From Rhizobium acidisoli (GTDB lineage Bacteria; Pseudomonadota; Alphaproteobacteria; Rhizobiales; Rhizobiaceae), in assembly GCF_002531755.2 (NCBI RefSeq), contig NZ_CP034998.1:2790001-2854000 (forward strand): a DNA stretch of 64,000 bases, in the 5' to 3' direction. This document shows positions 18,166 to 26,360 of this stretch, piece by piece (positions within the stretch are counted from its first letter, which is position 1; each line of letters begins with the position of its first letter). A program made the translations under genes and the position numbers. Below the pieces are notes generated by a model that saw nothing but the letters and a program-made list of their open reading frames with translations, was not told the origin of the DNA and did not search any database.

Positions 18166-19512
18166 ATGGCCACACCGATGCCCGTTGCGCTGATCGACGA
18201 CGACAAGGATTTGCGCCGCGCCACCGCCCAGACGCTCGAACTCGCCGGATTCTCGGTTTTCGCCTATGAGGGAGCGAAGGCCGCGCTTGCCGACCTTTCA
18301 GCCGACTTTGCCGGCCCCATCGTCACCGATATCCGCATGCCGGAGATCGACGGGCTGCAGTTGTTCGCCATGCTCAAGGGCATGGACGCCGACCTGCCGG
18401 TGATCCTGATGACCGGTCATGGCGATATTCCGATGGCGGTTCAGGCAATCCAGGACGGCGCCTATGATTTCATTGCCAAACCTTTTGCCGCCGACCGGCT
18501 CGTCCAGAGCGTGCGTCGCGCCAGCGAGAAGCGGCGGCTAATCCTGGAAAACCGCTTGCTGCGCAAAGCTGCCGAGGATGCGCAGGAGAATTCACCGTTG
18601 ATCGGCCAGACGCCGGTCATGGAAAATTTGCGGAAGATTCTTCGCCATATCGCCGATACCGATGTCGACGTGCTCGTTGCCGGCGAAACCGGCAGCGGTA
18701 AGGAAGTCGTCGCCCAGATCCTGCATCAGTGGAGCCACCGCCGGAAGGGCAATTTCGTGGCGCTGAACTGCGGCGCGCTCCCCGAAACCGTCATCGAAAG
18801 CGAGCTGTTCGGCCACGAGGCCGGCGCCTTTACCGGCGCCCAGAAGCGCCGCACCGGCCGCATCGAACATGCAAGCGGCGGCACGCTTTTCCTCGACGAG
18901 ATCGAGAGCATGCCGGTTGCCACCCAGGTCAAGATGCTGCGGGTGCTGGAGATGCGTGAAATCACCCCGCTCGGCACCAATGAAGTACGCCCGGTCGATC
19001 TGCGCGTCGTCGCAGCCGCCAAGATCGATCTCGGCGATCCCGACCTGCGCGGCGATTTTCGCGAGGACCTCTATTACAGGCTGAATGTGGTGACGATCTC
19101 CATTCCGCCGCTGAGGGAGCGCCGCGACGATATTCCGCTGCTGTTTTCCCATTTCGCCGCCCGCGCCGCCGAGCGCTTCCGCCGCGATGTTCCGGAGCTT
19201 TCGCCCGAGGTGCGCCGCCACTTTGCCGCGCATGCATGGCCGGGCAATGTCCGCGAGCTCTCGCATTATGCCGAACGCGTGGTCCTGGGTGTCGAAGGCG
19301 GCGCAGCCGCACCCGTCCCTGCCCAGCCGACCGGCGGCACACTGCCCGAACGGCTTGAGCGTTACGAGGCGGAGATCATCCGCGACGCGCTCACGGCCAA
19401 TGACGGCGACGTGCGCAGCACCATCGAGGCGCTCGGCATTCCGAGAAAGACGTTTTACGACAAGCTCCAGCGCCACGGCATCAACCGCGGCGGCTATTCC
19501 GCGCGCAAATAA
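18166..19512 (+). CDS. dctD: Sigma-54-dependent response regulator DctD
   Basis: The 448-residue NtrC-family activator has a receiver domain with the acidic pocket LIDDD and the phospho-acceptor Asp55 in [11 protein letters not shown]. An AAA+ domain follows, with Walker [11 protein letters not shown] at about 171-180 and the sigma-54-contacting GAFTGA loop at about 220. A Fis-type helix-turn-helix lies near the C-terminus ([25 protein letters not shown]). When phosphorylated by DctB it activates the divergent dctA sigma-54 promoter through the two palindromes at 16248-16295. A dispersed repeat begins immediately after the stop codon and probably helps terminate transcription. Confidence 0.97.
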   Translation: MATPMPVALIDDDKDLRRATAQTLELAGFSVFAYEGAKAALADLSADFAGPIVTDIRMPEIDGLQLFAMLKGMDADLPVILMTGHGDIPMAVQAIQDGAYDFIAKPFAADRLVQSVRRASEKRRLILENRLLRKAAEDAQENSPLIGQTPVMENLRKILRHIADTDVDVLVAGETGSGKEVVAQILHQWSHRRKGNFVALNCGALPETVIESELFGHEAGAFTGAQKRRTGRIEHASGGTLFLDEIESMPVATQVKMLRVLEMREITPLGTNEVRPVDLRVVAAAKIDLGDPDLRGDFREDLYYRLNVVTISIPPLRERRDDIPLLFSHFAARAAERFRRDVPELSPEVRRHFAAHAWPGNVRELSHYAERVVLGVEGGAAAPVPAQPTGGTLPERLERYEAEIIRDALTANDGDVRSTIEALGIPRKTFYDKLQRHGINRGGYSARK

Positions 19513-19513
19513 C

Positions 19514-19611
19514 GCATGTCGCGCAAAAGTGTGCAGCGGTTTTGCGGCAACGACATGCGTAAAAAACCTAAAGCGCAACGAGCGAATGTGAAAGATCGCG
19601 ACGCGCTTTAG
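19514..19611 (+). repeat. Dispersed ~100-bp intergenic repeat, copy 1
   Basis: It begins GCATGTCGCGCAAAAGTGTG and ends near ACGCGCTTTA. It contains an inverted pair, GCATGTCG and CGACATGC. The same unit occurs inverted at 45171-45273, directly at 51196-51293, and in a divergent form at 22211-22255. Confidence 0.8.
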
Positions 19612-19617
19612 ACAGCT

Positions 19618-20085
19618 TCAGACTTCGACCAGTCCCAGCTTCTTCACCTGCCGGATCGTCAGCATGGTGCGCACGGTATCGACATGTTCGTTCGCCGTCA
19701 GCACCTCGATGACGAAATCCTGGAAGTGGGTGAGATTTTCAGCCACGCAATGCAGCAGGAAATCGCTGTCGCCCGAAACCATCCAGGCCTGGCGCACCAG
19801 CGGCCATTCGGCGGTGGCGGCGGCAAAGGACTTGAGATTGCCTTCCGACTGATGCTTGAGGCCGACCATGCAGAAAGCGACGAGGTCGAAGCCGAGCCTC
19901 GGGCTGTTCAGCATCGCATGGTAGCCCTCGATGATGCCCGCTTCCTCGAGCTTGCGCACCCGGCGCAGGCATGGCGGTGCCGAGATGCCGACGCGGTCGG
20001 CCAGCTCCACATTGGTCATGCGGCCGTCGGCCTGCAATTCCCGGAGGATCTTTATGTCGATGACGTCGAGTTCGGCGCGACCCAC
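19618..20085 (-). CDS. Lrp/AsnC family transcriptional regulator
   Basis: The 155-residue protein has the standard Lrp layout: an N-terminal winged helix-turn-helix (DIKILRELQADGRMTNVELADRVGISAPPCLRRVRKLEEAGII) and a C-terminal RAM effector domain with VSGDSDFLLHCVAENL, where amino acids bind. It probably acts as a global or amino-acid-responsive DNA-binding protein. The GTG at 20085, preceded by AGAAAGG, is chosen because the family sequence GRAELDVID starts there; the open frame runs much further upstream, antisense to trxB, without support. It is divergent from trxB across about 230 bp. Confidence 0.9.
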   Translation of the reverse strand: MGRAELDVIDIKILRELQADGRMTNVELADRVGISAPPCLRRVRKLEEAGIIEGYHAMLNSPRLGFDLVAFCMVGLKHQSEGNLKSFAAATAEWPLVRQAWMVSGDSDFLLHCVAENLTHFQDFVIEVLTANEHVDTVRTMLTIRQVKKLGLVEV

Positions 20086-20316
20086 ATCATGGCCTTTCTT
20101 TAATTCTCCGCGGGGAGCTTCTATATAAAGCCGCGGAATACGCAAGAATGTTTCACGCCGATGACGGATTCTTGCACATCCGGCCGATTTGCCTTGTTGG
20201 TAACGCAAGGCTGCCCTTGAATAAAAGCATTGGACGTTCATAAATGGCGCAGGGACCGCGAAACGGCCGTAATCGCCACTTAGCCGCCGCCCTCCTGCCA
20301 GTCGAAAGGAAATGAC

Positions 20317-21291
20317 ATGCCCGCCCGCCATACCAAGGTGCTCATCATCGGTTCCGGACCCGCAGGCTATACCGCCGCGGTCTATGCCGCGCGCGCCATG
20401 CTGAAGCCGGTTTTGATCGCCGGTCTCGAACAGGGCGGCCAGCTGATGATCACCACCGATGTGGAGAATTATCCGGGCTTTGCCGATCCCATCCAGGGCC
20501 CCTGGCTGATGGAACAGATGCTGCAGCAGGCAAAACATGTCGGCGCCGAGATCGTCAACGATCTGGTGACCGAAGTCGACATGAACCAGCGCCCCTTCGT
20601 CGCCCGCACCGACAGCGGCCAGGTCTGGACTGCCGATACGCTGATCATCGCCACCGGCGCCAAGGCCAAGTGGCTCGGCATCGAGAGCGAGCAGCATTTC
20701 CAGGGCTTCGGCGTTTCGGCCTGCGCCACCTGCGACGGTTTCTTCTATCGCAACAAGAATGTGATCGTGGTCGGCGGCGGCAACAGCGCCGTCGAGGAGG
20801 CGCTCTACCTCTCCAACATCGCCAAGTCGGTGACATTGGTCCACCGCCGCGACTTCTTCCGGGCAGAAAAGATCCTGCAGGAACGCTTGTTCTCCAAGGA
20901 GAACGTCAAGGTGTTGTGGAACACCGAAGTGGCCGAAATCACCGGCACGCCGGCCAAGCCTCCGATGCCGCAATCCGTCTCCGGCGCACGACTGCGCGAC
21001 GTCAAAACCGGCGCGATCACCGAGATGGCAATCGATGGCGTTTTCGTCGCCATCGGCCATGCGCCGGCAACCGAGCTCTTCAAGGACAAACTGAAGCTGA
21101 AGGACAACGGCTATCTCTGGACGGCGCCGGACTCGACCGCGACCAGCCTGGAAGGGGTCTATGCCGCCGGCGACGTGACCGACGACACCTTCCGTCAGGC
21201 AATCACTGCCGCCGGTCTTGGATGCATGGCAGCGCTTGAAGCCGAGCGCTATCTGACGGGTCACATGCCCGTCGCCGTAGCCGCGGAGTAA
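20317..21291 (+). CDS. trxB: Thioredoxin reductase
   Basis: The 324-residue flavoprotein passes electrons from NADPH to thioredoxin. The FAD motif GSGPAG is at about residues 12-17, the redox-active CATC at 136-139 and the NADPH motif GGGNSA at about 153-158, followed by VHRRDFFRA. The C-terminal FAD site reads YAAGDVTDDTFRQA. It has a good AAAGGA ribosome site. The LysR gene lsrB starts only 8 bp downstream on the same strand, so the two are probably co-transcribed and both connected to redox control. Confidence 0.96.
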   Translation: MPARHTKVLIIGSGPAGYTAAVYAARAMLKPVLIAGLEQGGQLMITTDVENYPGFADPIQGPWLMEQMLQQAKHVGAEIVNDLVTEVDMNQRPFVARTDSGQVWTADTLIIATGAKAKWLGIESEQHFQGFGVSACATCDGFFYRNKNVIVVGGGNSAVEEALYLSNIAKSVTLVHRRDFFRAEKILQERLFSKENVKVLWNTEVAEITGTPAKPPMPQSVSGARLRDVKTGAITEMAIDGVFVAIGHAPATELFKDKLKLKDNGYLWTAPDSTATSLEGVYAAGDVTDDTFRQAITAAGLGCMAALEAERYLTGHMPVAVAAE

Positions 21292-21298
21292 GATCGGC

Positions 21299-22210
21299 AT
21301 GAGGGGTGGGGGAATGCCATTGGATTGGGATAAGCTGCGTATTTTTCACGCAGCTGCCGAAGCGGGTTCGTTCACCCATGCGGCGGATAAACTCCATTTG
21401 TCCCAGTCCGCCATCAGCCGCCAGGTGAGCGCGCTGGAGCAGGATGTCGGCACCAAGCTGTTTCACCGCCATGCGCGCGGCCTGATCCTGACGGAACAGG
21501 GCGAGCTGCTGTACCGCACCGCCCATGACGTGCTGCTGAAGCTCGAAACCGTGAAGATGCAGTTGACGGAAACCAACGAAACACCGTCCGGCAAGCTGCG
21601 CGTCACCACCACAGTCGGCCTCGGCCAGGGCTGGCTGACCGACAAGATCCAGGAATTCCTGCAGCTTTATCCCGATGTGCAGATCCAGCTGATCCTCGAC
21701 AATGAGGAAGTGGATGTGAACATGCGCCATGCCGACTGCGCGATCCGCCTGCGCCAGCCGCAGCAATCCGACCTCATCCAGCGCAAGCTCTTCACCGTGC
21801 ACATGCACGTCTATGCCGCTCCCTCTTACATCAACCGCCATGGCGAGCCGCAGAAGATCGAGGATCTCGACAATCACCGCATCATCACCTTCGGCGAGCC
21901 GGCGCCGAGCTACCTGCTCGACGTCAACTGGCTTGAGGTCGCCGGCCGCTCGTCGGACAACAAGCGCATCCCGCATCTGCAGATCAACAGCCAGACCTCG
22001 ATCAAGCGCGCCGCCCTGCTCGGCATCGGCGTCGCCTGCCTGCCGGATTACATCGTCGGCCGCGATCCCGGGCTGATTCAGCTGGCGATCAATGCCGACG
22101 TTCCCTCCTTCGACACCTATTTCTGCTATCCCGATGAGATCAAGAACGCCGCCAAGCTGAAGGCCTTCCGTGATTTCATCGTCAGCAAGGCCAGAAACTG
22201 GAATTTCTAA
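21299..22210 (+). CDS. lsrB: LysR-type redox regulator LsrB
   Basis: The 303-residue protein has the LysR winged helix (LRIFHAAAEAGSFTHAADKLHLSQSAISRQVSALE) and a periplasmic-binding-type effector domain. Position directly after trxB and before the tandem AbcR RNAs is the genomic context of lsrB in Sinorhizobium and Agrobacterium, where LsrB responds to oxidative signals and affects LPS and symbiosis. Three cysteines lie in the effector domain (in ADCAIRL, VACLPDY and FCYPDE), consistent with thiol-based sensing, which is inferred here. The start may be 21299, with GGAG ten bases upstream, or the ATG at 21314 directly after GGGGTGGGGG. Confidence 0.85.
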   Translation: MRGGGMPLDWDKLRIFHAAAEAGSFTHAADKLHLSQSAISRQVSALEQDVGTKLFHRHARGLILTEQGELLYRTAHDVLLKLETVKMQLTETNETPSGKLRVTTTVGLGQGWLTDKIQEFLQLYPDVQIQLILDNEEVDVNMRHADCAIRLRQPQQSDLIQRKLFTVHMHVYAAPSYINRHGEPQKIEDLDNHRIITFGEPAPSYLLDVNWLEVAGRSSDNKRIPHLQINSQTSIKRAALLGIGVACLPDYIVGRDPGLIQLAINADVPSFDTYFCYPDEIKNAAKLKAFRDFIVSKARNWNF

Positions 22211-22312
22211 AACATCATGCCGAAAAGTGTGAGCGGTTGTCGGACGACATCATGCTCACCTGCTCTGATTAGATCCGGATGATTTTCGGCCGGATCGGCC
22301 TTAGATCATCCG
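22211..22312 (+). repeat. Divergent dispersed-repeat copy plus hairpin after lsrB
   Basis: CATCATGCCGAAAAGTGTG and GACGACATCATGC resemble the 100-bp repeat at 19514. A second inverted repeat follows, CGGATGAT (22276-22283) with ATCATCCG (22305-22312). The hairpin may terminate lsrB transcription. Confidence 0.55.
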
Positions 22313-22384
22313 CACCTAGGCCAGATTTATGGAATGTTTTCCATACTATGCATTGAACGCATGACTGGCATGCACAAATAAGGG

Positions 22385-22413
22385 TTGCCGTTTGCCCATT
22401 AAACCACCATATC
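22385..22413 (+). promoter_or_regulatory. Promoter of the first AbcR-type RNA
   Basis: TTGCCG (22385-22390) and CATATC (22408-22413) are separated by exactly 17 bp. The second RNA has the same -10 and the same spacing, which supports both assignments. Confidence 0.65.
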
Positions 22414-22419
22414 GCACAT

Positions 22420-22535
22420 AGCTGATGCACATGGTGGCTTTTCCTCCCAGTTCCACCGCATTAGCTGTTCCCCTCTGGAGGTTTTTGACCTTCACACTTA
22501 TAAGGGCCCTGGTTTTCCAGTGGCCCTCTTTTTTT
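22420..22535 (+). ncRNA. abcR: AbcR/alpha-r15 family trans-acting small RNA, copy 1
   Basis: About 116 nt run from the predicted start near AGCTGATG to a terminator with stem GGGCC/GGCCC followed by seven T. The core module ATTAGCTGTTCCCCTCTGG and the following GAGGTTTTTGACCTTC hairpin are repeated nearly exactly in copy 2. Tandem RNAs of this kind next to lsrB are the AbcR1/AbcR2 (alpha-r15) pair of Rhizobiales. They are Hfq-dependent repressors of ABC-transporter mRNAs acting by base pairing near the ribosome site. The exact 5' end is inferred from the promoter. Which copy equals AbcR1 cannot be decided from this sequence. Confidence 0.88.
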
Positions 22536-22607
22536 GCCTTACGCGCCCGGAGAATGCTGCGCCGCAAAAAAATTGTGCGGCGCATAGCAGGCATGCACAA
22601 AAAAGCA

Positions 22608-22636
22608 TTGAAACCTGCCCAAGGAAGCACCATATC
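22608..22636 (+). promoter_or_regulatory. Promoter of the second AbcR-type RNA
   Basis: TTGAAA (22608-22613) and CATATC (22631-22636) are 17 bp apart, matching the first copy in spacing and -10 sequence. Confidence 0.65.
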
Positions 22637-22642
22637 TATCTC

Positions 22643-22757
22643 AGCTGATGCATCTTGTGGTTTCTCTCCCAGTACCACCGCATTAGCTGTTCCCCTCTGG
22701 AGGTTTTTGACCTTCACAATTACAAGGGCCCTGGTTTTCCGGTGGCCCTCTTTTTTT
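22643..22757 (+). ncRNA. abcR: AbcR/alpha-r15 family trans-acting small RNA, copy 2
   Basis: About 115 nt, starting near AGCTGATG and ending in a terminator whose stem and T tract copy those of the first RNA. The 3' two-thirds are nearly identical to copy 1, while the first 30-35 nt differ, which is where the two RNAs could gain different targets. Separate promoters and separate terminators show that the two RNAs are independent transcripts and can be regulated differently. Confidence 0.88.
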
Positions 22758-22871
22758 GCCCAAATTTTGCTCACTCAATAAAACGCACGGCCTCACGCCT
22801 CCGTGATTTGCATATCGACGCCTGACGATCAATATATCGAACAAACACGATTTATAGTTCGGCGAGCGACG

Positions 22872-23165
22872 ATGGACAAAGACGAGATTATCAAGGCACT
22901 CGCCCATCCCACCCGGATGGACATTCTGAACTGGCTGAAAAATCCCGAGCAGCATTTCCCCTCGCAGGAGCATCCGTTCGAAATGGGTGTCTGTGCCAGC
23001 CAGTTCGAGCGCTGCGGCCTGTCGCAGTCGACGGTCTCGGCTCATTTGGGAACGCTGCATCGCGCCGGCCTCGTCACCACCAAACGCGTGGGACAGTGGA
23101 TCTTCTACAAGCGCAACGAAGAAACGATCGCTGCATTCCTCAAGCAGCTGACGCAGGATCTTTAA
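22872..23165 (+). CDS. ArsR-family winged-helix repressor
   Basis: The 97-residue protein has the ArsR fold: MDKDEIIKALAHPTRMDILNWL, then the recognition helix LSQSTVSAHLGTLHRAGLVTTKRVGQWIFYKRN. Two cysteines precede the recognition helix (GVCASQFERCGLS), so metal or thiol sensing is possible, but the classical ELCVCDL metal site is absent. It is one base upstream of an MFS transporter gene and heads an operon with an old yellow enzyme, which suggests it represses export and detoxification of an electrophile. An inverted pair CGAAC / GTTCG at 22838-22861 just upstream is a weak candidate operator. Confidence 0.82.
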   Translation: MDKDEIIKALAHPTRMDILNWLKNPEQHFPSQEHPFEMGVCASQFERCGLSQSTVSAHLGTLHRAGLVTTKRVGQWIFYKRNEETIAAFLKQLTQDL

Positions 23166-23166
23166 A

Positions 23167-24333
23167 ATGCCCCTCGCCCTTCTCGTCCTTGCCTTGAGCT
23201 CGTTTGCGATAGGCACCACCGAATTCGTCATCATGGGTCTTCTGCCCGAGGTCGCCGCCGATCTCTCGGTGACGATCCCCCAGGCCGGGTGGCTGGTAAC
23301 CGGTTATGCACTGGCGGTCGCAATCGGCGCCCCGGTGATGGCTATTTCGACGGCCAAGTTGAAGCGCCGCACCGCCCTGATCGCGCTGATGGCCTTCTTC
23401 ATTGCCGGCAACCTGCTTTGCGCGCTGGCAAGCGACTACTGGGTACTGATGATCGCCCGTATCGTGACCGCGCTTTGCCACGGCGCCTTCTTCGGCATCG
23501 GTTCGGTCGTCGCCGCCGGCCTGGTCGCCGAAGACCGCAAGGCCCGCGCCGTCGCCCTGATGTTTACCGGCCTGACGCTCGCCAATGTTCTTGGCGTGCC
23601 GCTCGGCACCGCCATCGGCCAGGCCTATGGCTGGCGCGCCACCTTCGGTATCGTCACCGTCATCGGCGTCGTCACCATATCAGGCTTGATCGCCATCCTG
23701 CCCAGGGACAGGCAGCAGGAAAACGGCAGTATCCTGCGCGAGATCGCCGCACTCCGGAATGGCGGCCTGTGGCTGGCGCTGTCCACCACCGTCTTCTTCG
23801 CCGCCTCGATGTTTGCCCTCTTCACCTATATCGCCCCGCTGCTGCGTGACGTCACCGGCGTTTCGCCGGAAGGCGTCACCTGGACGCTGTTCCTGATCGG
23901 CCTCGGGCTGACCATCGGCAATCTCATCGGCGGCAAACTGGCGGACTGGCGGCTTGGCGCGACGCTCGCCGGCGTCTTCGCCGCCATCGCCGTCACGTCG
24001 ATCGCCTTCAGCTATACCAGCCGCTTCTTCATCCCGGCTGAGATCATGCTCTTCCTCTGGGCCCTAGCAAGCTTTGCCGCCGTGCCGGCGCTCCAGGTCG
24101 GCGTCGTCGGCTTCGGCAAGGACGCCCCGAACCTCGTCTCGACCATCAATATCGGCGCCTTCAACACCGGCAACGCGCTCGGCGCCTGGGTTGGCGGTCT
24201 GGTCATCGATGCCGGCTTCGATCTTACCCGCGTCCCGCTCGCCGCAGCCTTGATGGCCCTGATCGGCCTCGGCGCGACGGCGCTCACCTATCTCTCCGCC
24301 AGGGGCCGAGCCGCCCTCGCCCCTGCCGAGTGA
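23167..24333 (+). CDS. MFS transporter, DHA1 AraJ/YdhP-like
   Basis: The 388-residue protein has about 12 membrane helices and starts with LALSSFAIGTTEFVIMGLLPEVAADL, the signature of the sugar-efflux/chloramphenicol-resistance branch of DHA1 transporters. It begins one base after the ArsR-type repressor stop, and the old yellow enzyme gene follows 25 bp later. The natural substrate is unknown. Co-transcription with a reductase and a small repressor suggests efflux of a reactive compound or its reduced product. Confidence 0.87.
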   Translation: MPLALLVLALSSFAIGTTEFVIMGLLPEVAADLSVTIPQAGWLVTGYALAVAIGAPVMAISTAKLKRRTALIALMAFFIAGNLLCALASDYWVLMIARIVTALCHGAFFGIGSVVAAGLVAEDRKARAVALMFTGLTLANVLGVPLGTAIGQAYGWRATFGIVTVIGVVTISGLIAILPRDRQQENGSILREIAALRNGGLWLALSTTVFFAASMFALFTYIAPLLRDVTGVSPEGVTWTLFLIGLGLTIGNLIGGKLADWRLGATLAGVFAAIAVTSIAFSYTSRFFIPAEIMLFLWALASFAAVPALQVGVVGFGKDAPNLVSTINIGAFNTGNALGAWVGGLVIDAGFDLTRVPLAAALMALIGLGATALTYLSARGRAALAPAE

Positions 24334-24358
24334 TCCTCCCGCAAAAGAAAGGACCATC

Positions 24359-25483
24359 ATGGCCAAGCTTTTCGAACCCACCAAGGTTGGCGACATTACA
24401 GTCAAGAACCGCATCGTCATGGCGCCGCTCACCCGCAACCGCTCGCCGGGCGCCATCCCGAACGACCTCAATGTCGAATATTATCGCCAGCGCGCCACGG
24501 CAGGCCTGATCATTACCGAAGCGACCGCGATCACCCATCAGGGCCAGGGTTACGCCAACGTCCCCGGTCTCTACAGCAAAGAGGCTCTCGACGGCTGGAA
24601 GCGCGTCACCGAAGCCGTTCACGCGGCCGGCGGCAAGATCGTCGTCCAGATGTGGCATGTCGGCCGCATCTCGCACACGACGCTGCAGCCGGATGGCGGC
24701 AAACCCGTCTCCTCGACCGACCGGGTCGCCAAGGCCAAGACCTACCTGGTCAATGGCGACGGCACCGGCAGCTTTGCCGACACCTCCGAGCCGCGCGCCC
24801 TAGAAACCGCTGAAATCCCCGGTATCATCGAAGATTACCGCAAGGCCGCGCGTGCGGCGATCGACGCCGGCTTCGACGGCGTCGAGATCCATGGCGCCAA
24901 CGGCTACCTGCTCGACCAGTTCATCCGCGACGGCGTCAACGACCGCACCGATCAATATGGCGGCTCGATCGAAAACCGCGCGCGCCTGACCTTCGATGTC
25001 GTCGATGCCGTCGTCAGCGAAATCGGCGCAGGCCGCACCGCGATCCGCATCTCGCCGGTGACACCGTCGGGCGAAAGCTACGATTCCAATCCGCAGGCGA
25101 CTTTCACCCATGTCGTCGAGGGGCTGGCCAGATACGATCTCGCCTATATCCATGTGATCGAAGGCCAGACCGGCGGTGATCGCGACTACCGCCAGGGCGA
25201 CAATCCTTCCTTCGATTACAAGGCGTTGCGCCAGGCTTATGAAACTGCCGGCGGCAAGGCCGACTGGATGGTCAATAACGGTTATGACCGCGATCTGGCG
25301 ATCGACGCCGTCGAAAGCGGCCGCGTCGACCTCGTCGCCTTCGGCAAGCCTTTCATCGCCAATCCCGATCTCGTCGAACGGCTGGCGAAGAACCTGCCGC
25401 TCAACACGCCTGACCAGTCGACCTTCTATGGCGGCACCGCCAAGGGCTACGTCGACTATCCCGCTCTCGAAAAGGTCGCCTGA
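24359..25483 (+). CDS. Old yellow enzyme family alkene reductase (NemA-like)
   Basis: The 374-residue FMN-dependent TIM-barrel protein reduces activated alkenes or nitro compounds with NAD(P)H. Visible family features are LFEPTKVGDITVKNRIVMAPLTRNRS, the QMWHVGRISH strand, the substrate-binding H-x-x-N in EIHGANGYLLDQF, DQYGGSIENRAR, and the FMN phosphate-binding region VAFGKPFIANPDL. It is the last gene of an ArsR-MFS-OYE operon and is followed by a strong terminator. A role in removing toxic electrophiles is likely by analogy with NemA; the physiological substrate is unknown. Confidence 0.92.
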   Translation: MAKLFEPTKVGDITVKNRIVMAPLTRNRSPGAIPNDLNVEYYRQRATAGLIITEATAITHQGQGYANVPGLYSKEALDGWKRVTEAVHAAGGKIVVQMWHVGRISHTTLQPDGGKPVSSTDRVAKAKTYLVNGDGTGSFADTSEPRALETAEIPGIIEDYRKAARAAIDAGFDGVEIHGANGYLLDQFIRDGVNDRTDQYGGSIENRARLTFDVVDAVVSEIGAGRTAIRISPVTPSGESYDSNPQATFTHVVEGLARYDLAYIHVIEGQTGGDRDYRQGDNPSFDYKALRQAYETAGGKADWMVNNGYDRDLAIDAVESGRVDLVAFGKPFIANPDLVERLAKNLPLNTPDQSTFYGGTAKGYVDYPALEKVA

Positions 25484-25504
25484 ACCTTTCGAATACACAT
25501 TGCG

Positions 25505-25530
25505 AATCCCGCCTGAAGGCGGGATTTTCA
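25505..25530 (+). terminator. Rho-independent terminator of the ArsR-MFS-OYE operon
   Basis: A 9-bp stem AATCCCGCC / GGCGGGATT around TGAA is followed by TTCATTTC. It begins 21 bp past the stop codon. Confidence 0.8.
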
Positions 25531-25559
25531 TTTCCCGCGCATCTTTGTAGGGTGTGCCT

Positions 25560-26360
25560 ATGTTCGCTGCCCATCTTGATCGCTGGTCGCTGATATCGGA
25601 CGGCGAGCCCATCATCACCCATTCAAGCCGACTGCTGCCGGTCCTCTGGCAGGAGAAACCTGCCATGCTGAAAGTGGCCGTCGATGTCGACGAACGATAC
25701 GGCGCGCTGTTGATGCAATGGTGGGATGGCGACGGCGCAGCCCATGTCTATGCTCATGAGGGCGACGCGGTGCTCCTGGAACGGGCGATGGGAGAACGCT
25801 CGCTGCTTGCCATGGCGATGAACGGCGAGGACGACGAGGCAAGCCGCATCCTTTGCCGAACGGCGGCACGGCTGCATGCGCCGCGCGAAAAACCGCTTCC
25901 CGATCCCATCCCCCTCACCCGCTGGTTCCGCGATCTCGAGCCGGCGGCAGGCAAACATGGCGGCACGCTGGCCGAATGCTCGGCGATTGCCAATGCGCTG
26001 CTTGCCGATCCGCGTGACCTCACCGTCCTCCACGGCGACATCCACCACGGCAATATCCTCGATTTCGAGGCGCGCGGCTGGCTGGCGATCGATCCGAAGC
26101 GGCTGCATGGCGAGCGCGGCTTCGATTTCGCCAACATCTTCGCCAACGCGGAACTGCCTGTTAACACTGACCCCGCTCGTTTCCGCCGCCAGCTCGCCAT
26201 CGTCTCGGCCGAAGCCGGGATCGAGCCGAAGCGGCTGCTACAATGGATCGCCGCCTATTCCGGCCTTTCCGCCGCCTGGTTCCTCGGCGACCCGAACATA
26301 AAGCAGGCCGAGACCGCCTTGACGGTCGCCCGGATCGCGCTGGCCGAACTCGAGGCTTAA
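25560..26360 (+). CDS. Aminoglycoside/hydroxyurea-type antibiotic kinase
   Basis: The 266-residue protein has a kinase fold with the phosphotransferase catalytic loop VLHGDIHHGNILDF, where the Asp and Asn are the catalytic and metal residues, followed by LAIDPKRLHGERGFD, which corresponds to the DPKG-type segment of the APH(6)/hydroxyurea family. Members phosphorylate streptomycin or hydroxyurea, but many chromosomal copies have no known drug substrate. The ATG at 25560, after GTAGGGTG, is preferred to a GTG six bases upstream. Its stop overlaps the convergent epimerase gene by four bases. Confidence 0.82.
   Translation: MFAAHLDRWSLISDGEPIITHSSRLLPVLWQEKPAMLKVAVDVDERYGALLMQWWDGDGAAHVYAHEGDAVLLERAMGERSLLAMAMNGEDDEASRILCRTAARLHAPREKPLPDPIPLTRWFRDLEPAAGKHGGTLAECSAIANALLADPRDLTVLHGDIHHGNILDFEARGWLAIDPKRLHGERGFDFANIFANAELPVNTDPARFRRQLAIVSAEAGIEPKRLLQWIAAYSGLSAAWFLGDPNIKQAETALTVARIALAELEA

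Noticed and set aside
19618..21300. One continuous 560-codon frame covering the Lrp gene and antisense trxB
   Set aside because: Only the last 155 codons match the Lrp family; the upstream part is antisense to trxB and intergenic DNA.
22420..22757. CRISPR-like or tandem-repeat array
   Set aside because: Only two units are present, each with its own promoter and terminator and a total unit length of about 220 bp, so two small RNA genes explain them.
22346..22781. Overlapping frames of 118 and 142 codons across the small RNAs
   Set aside because: They arise from the duplicated RNA sequence and show no protein features.
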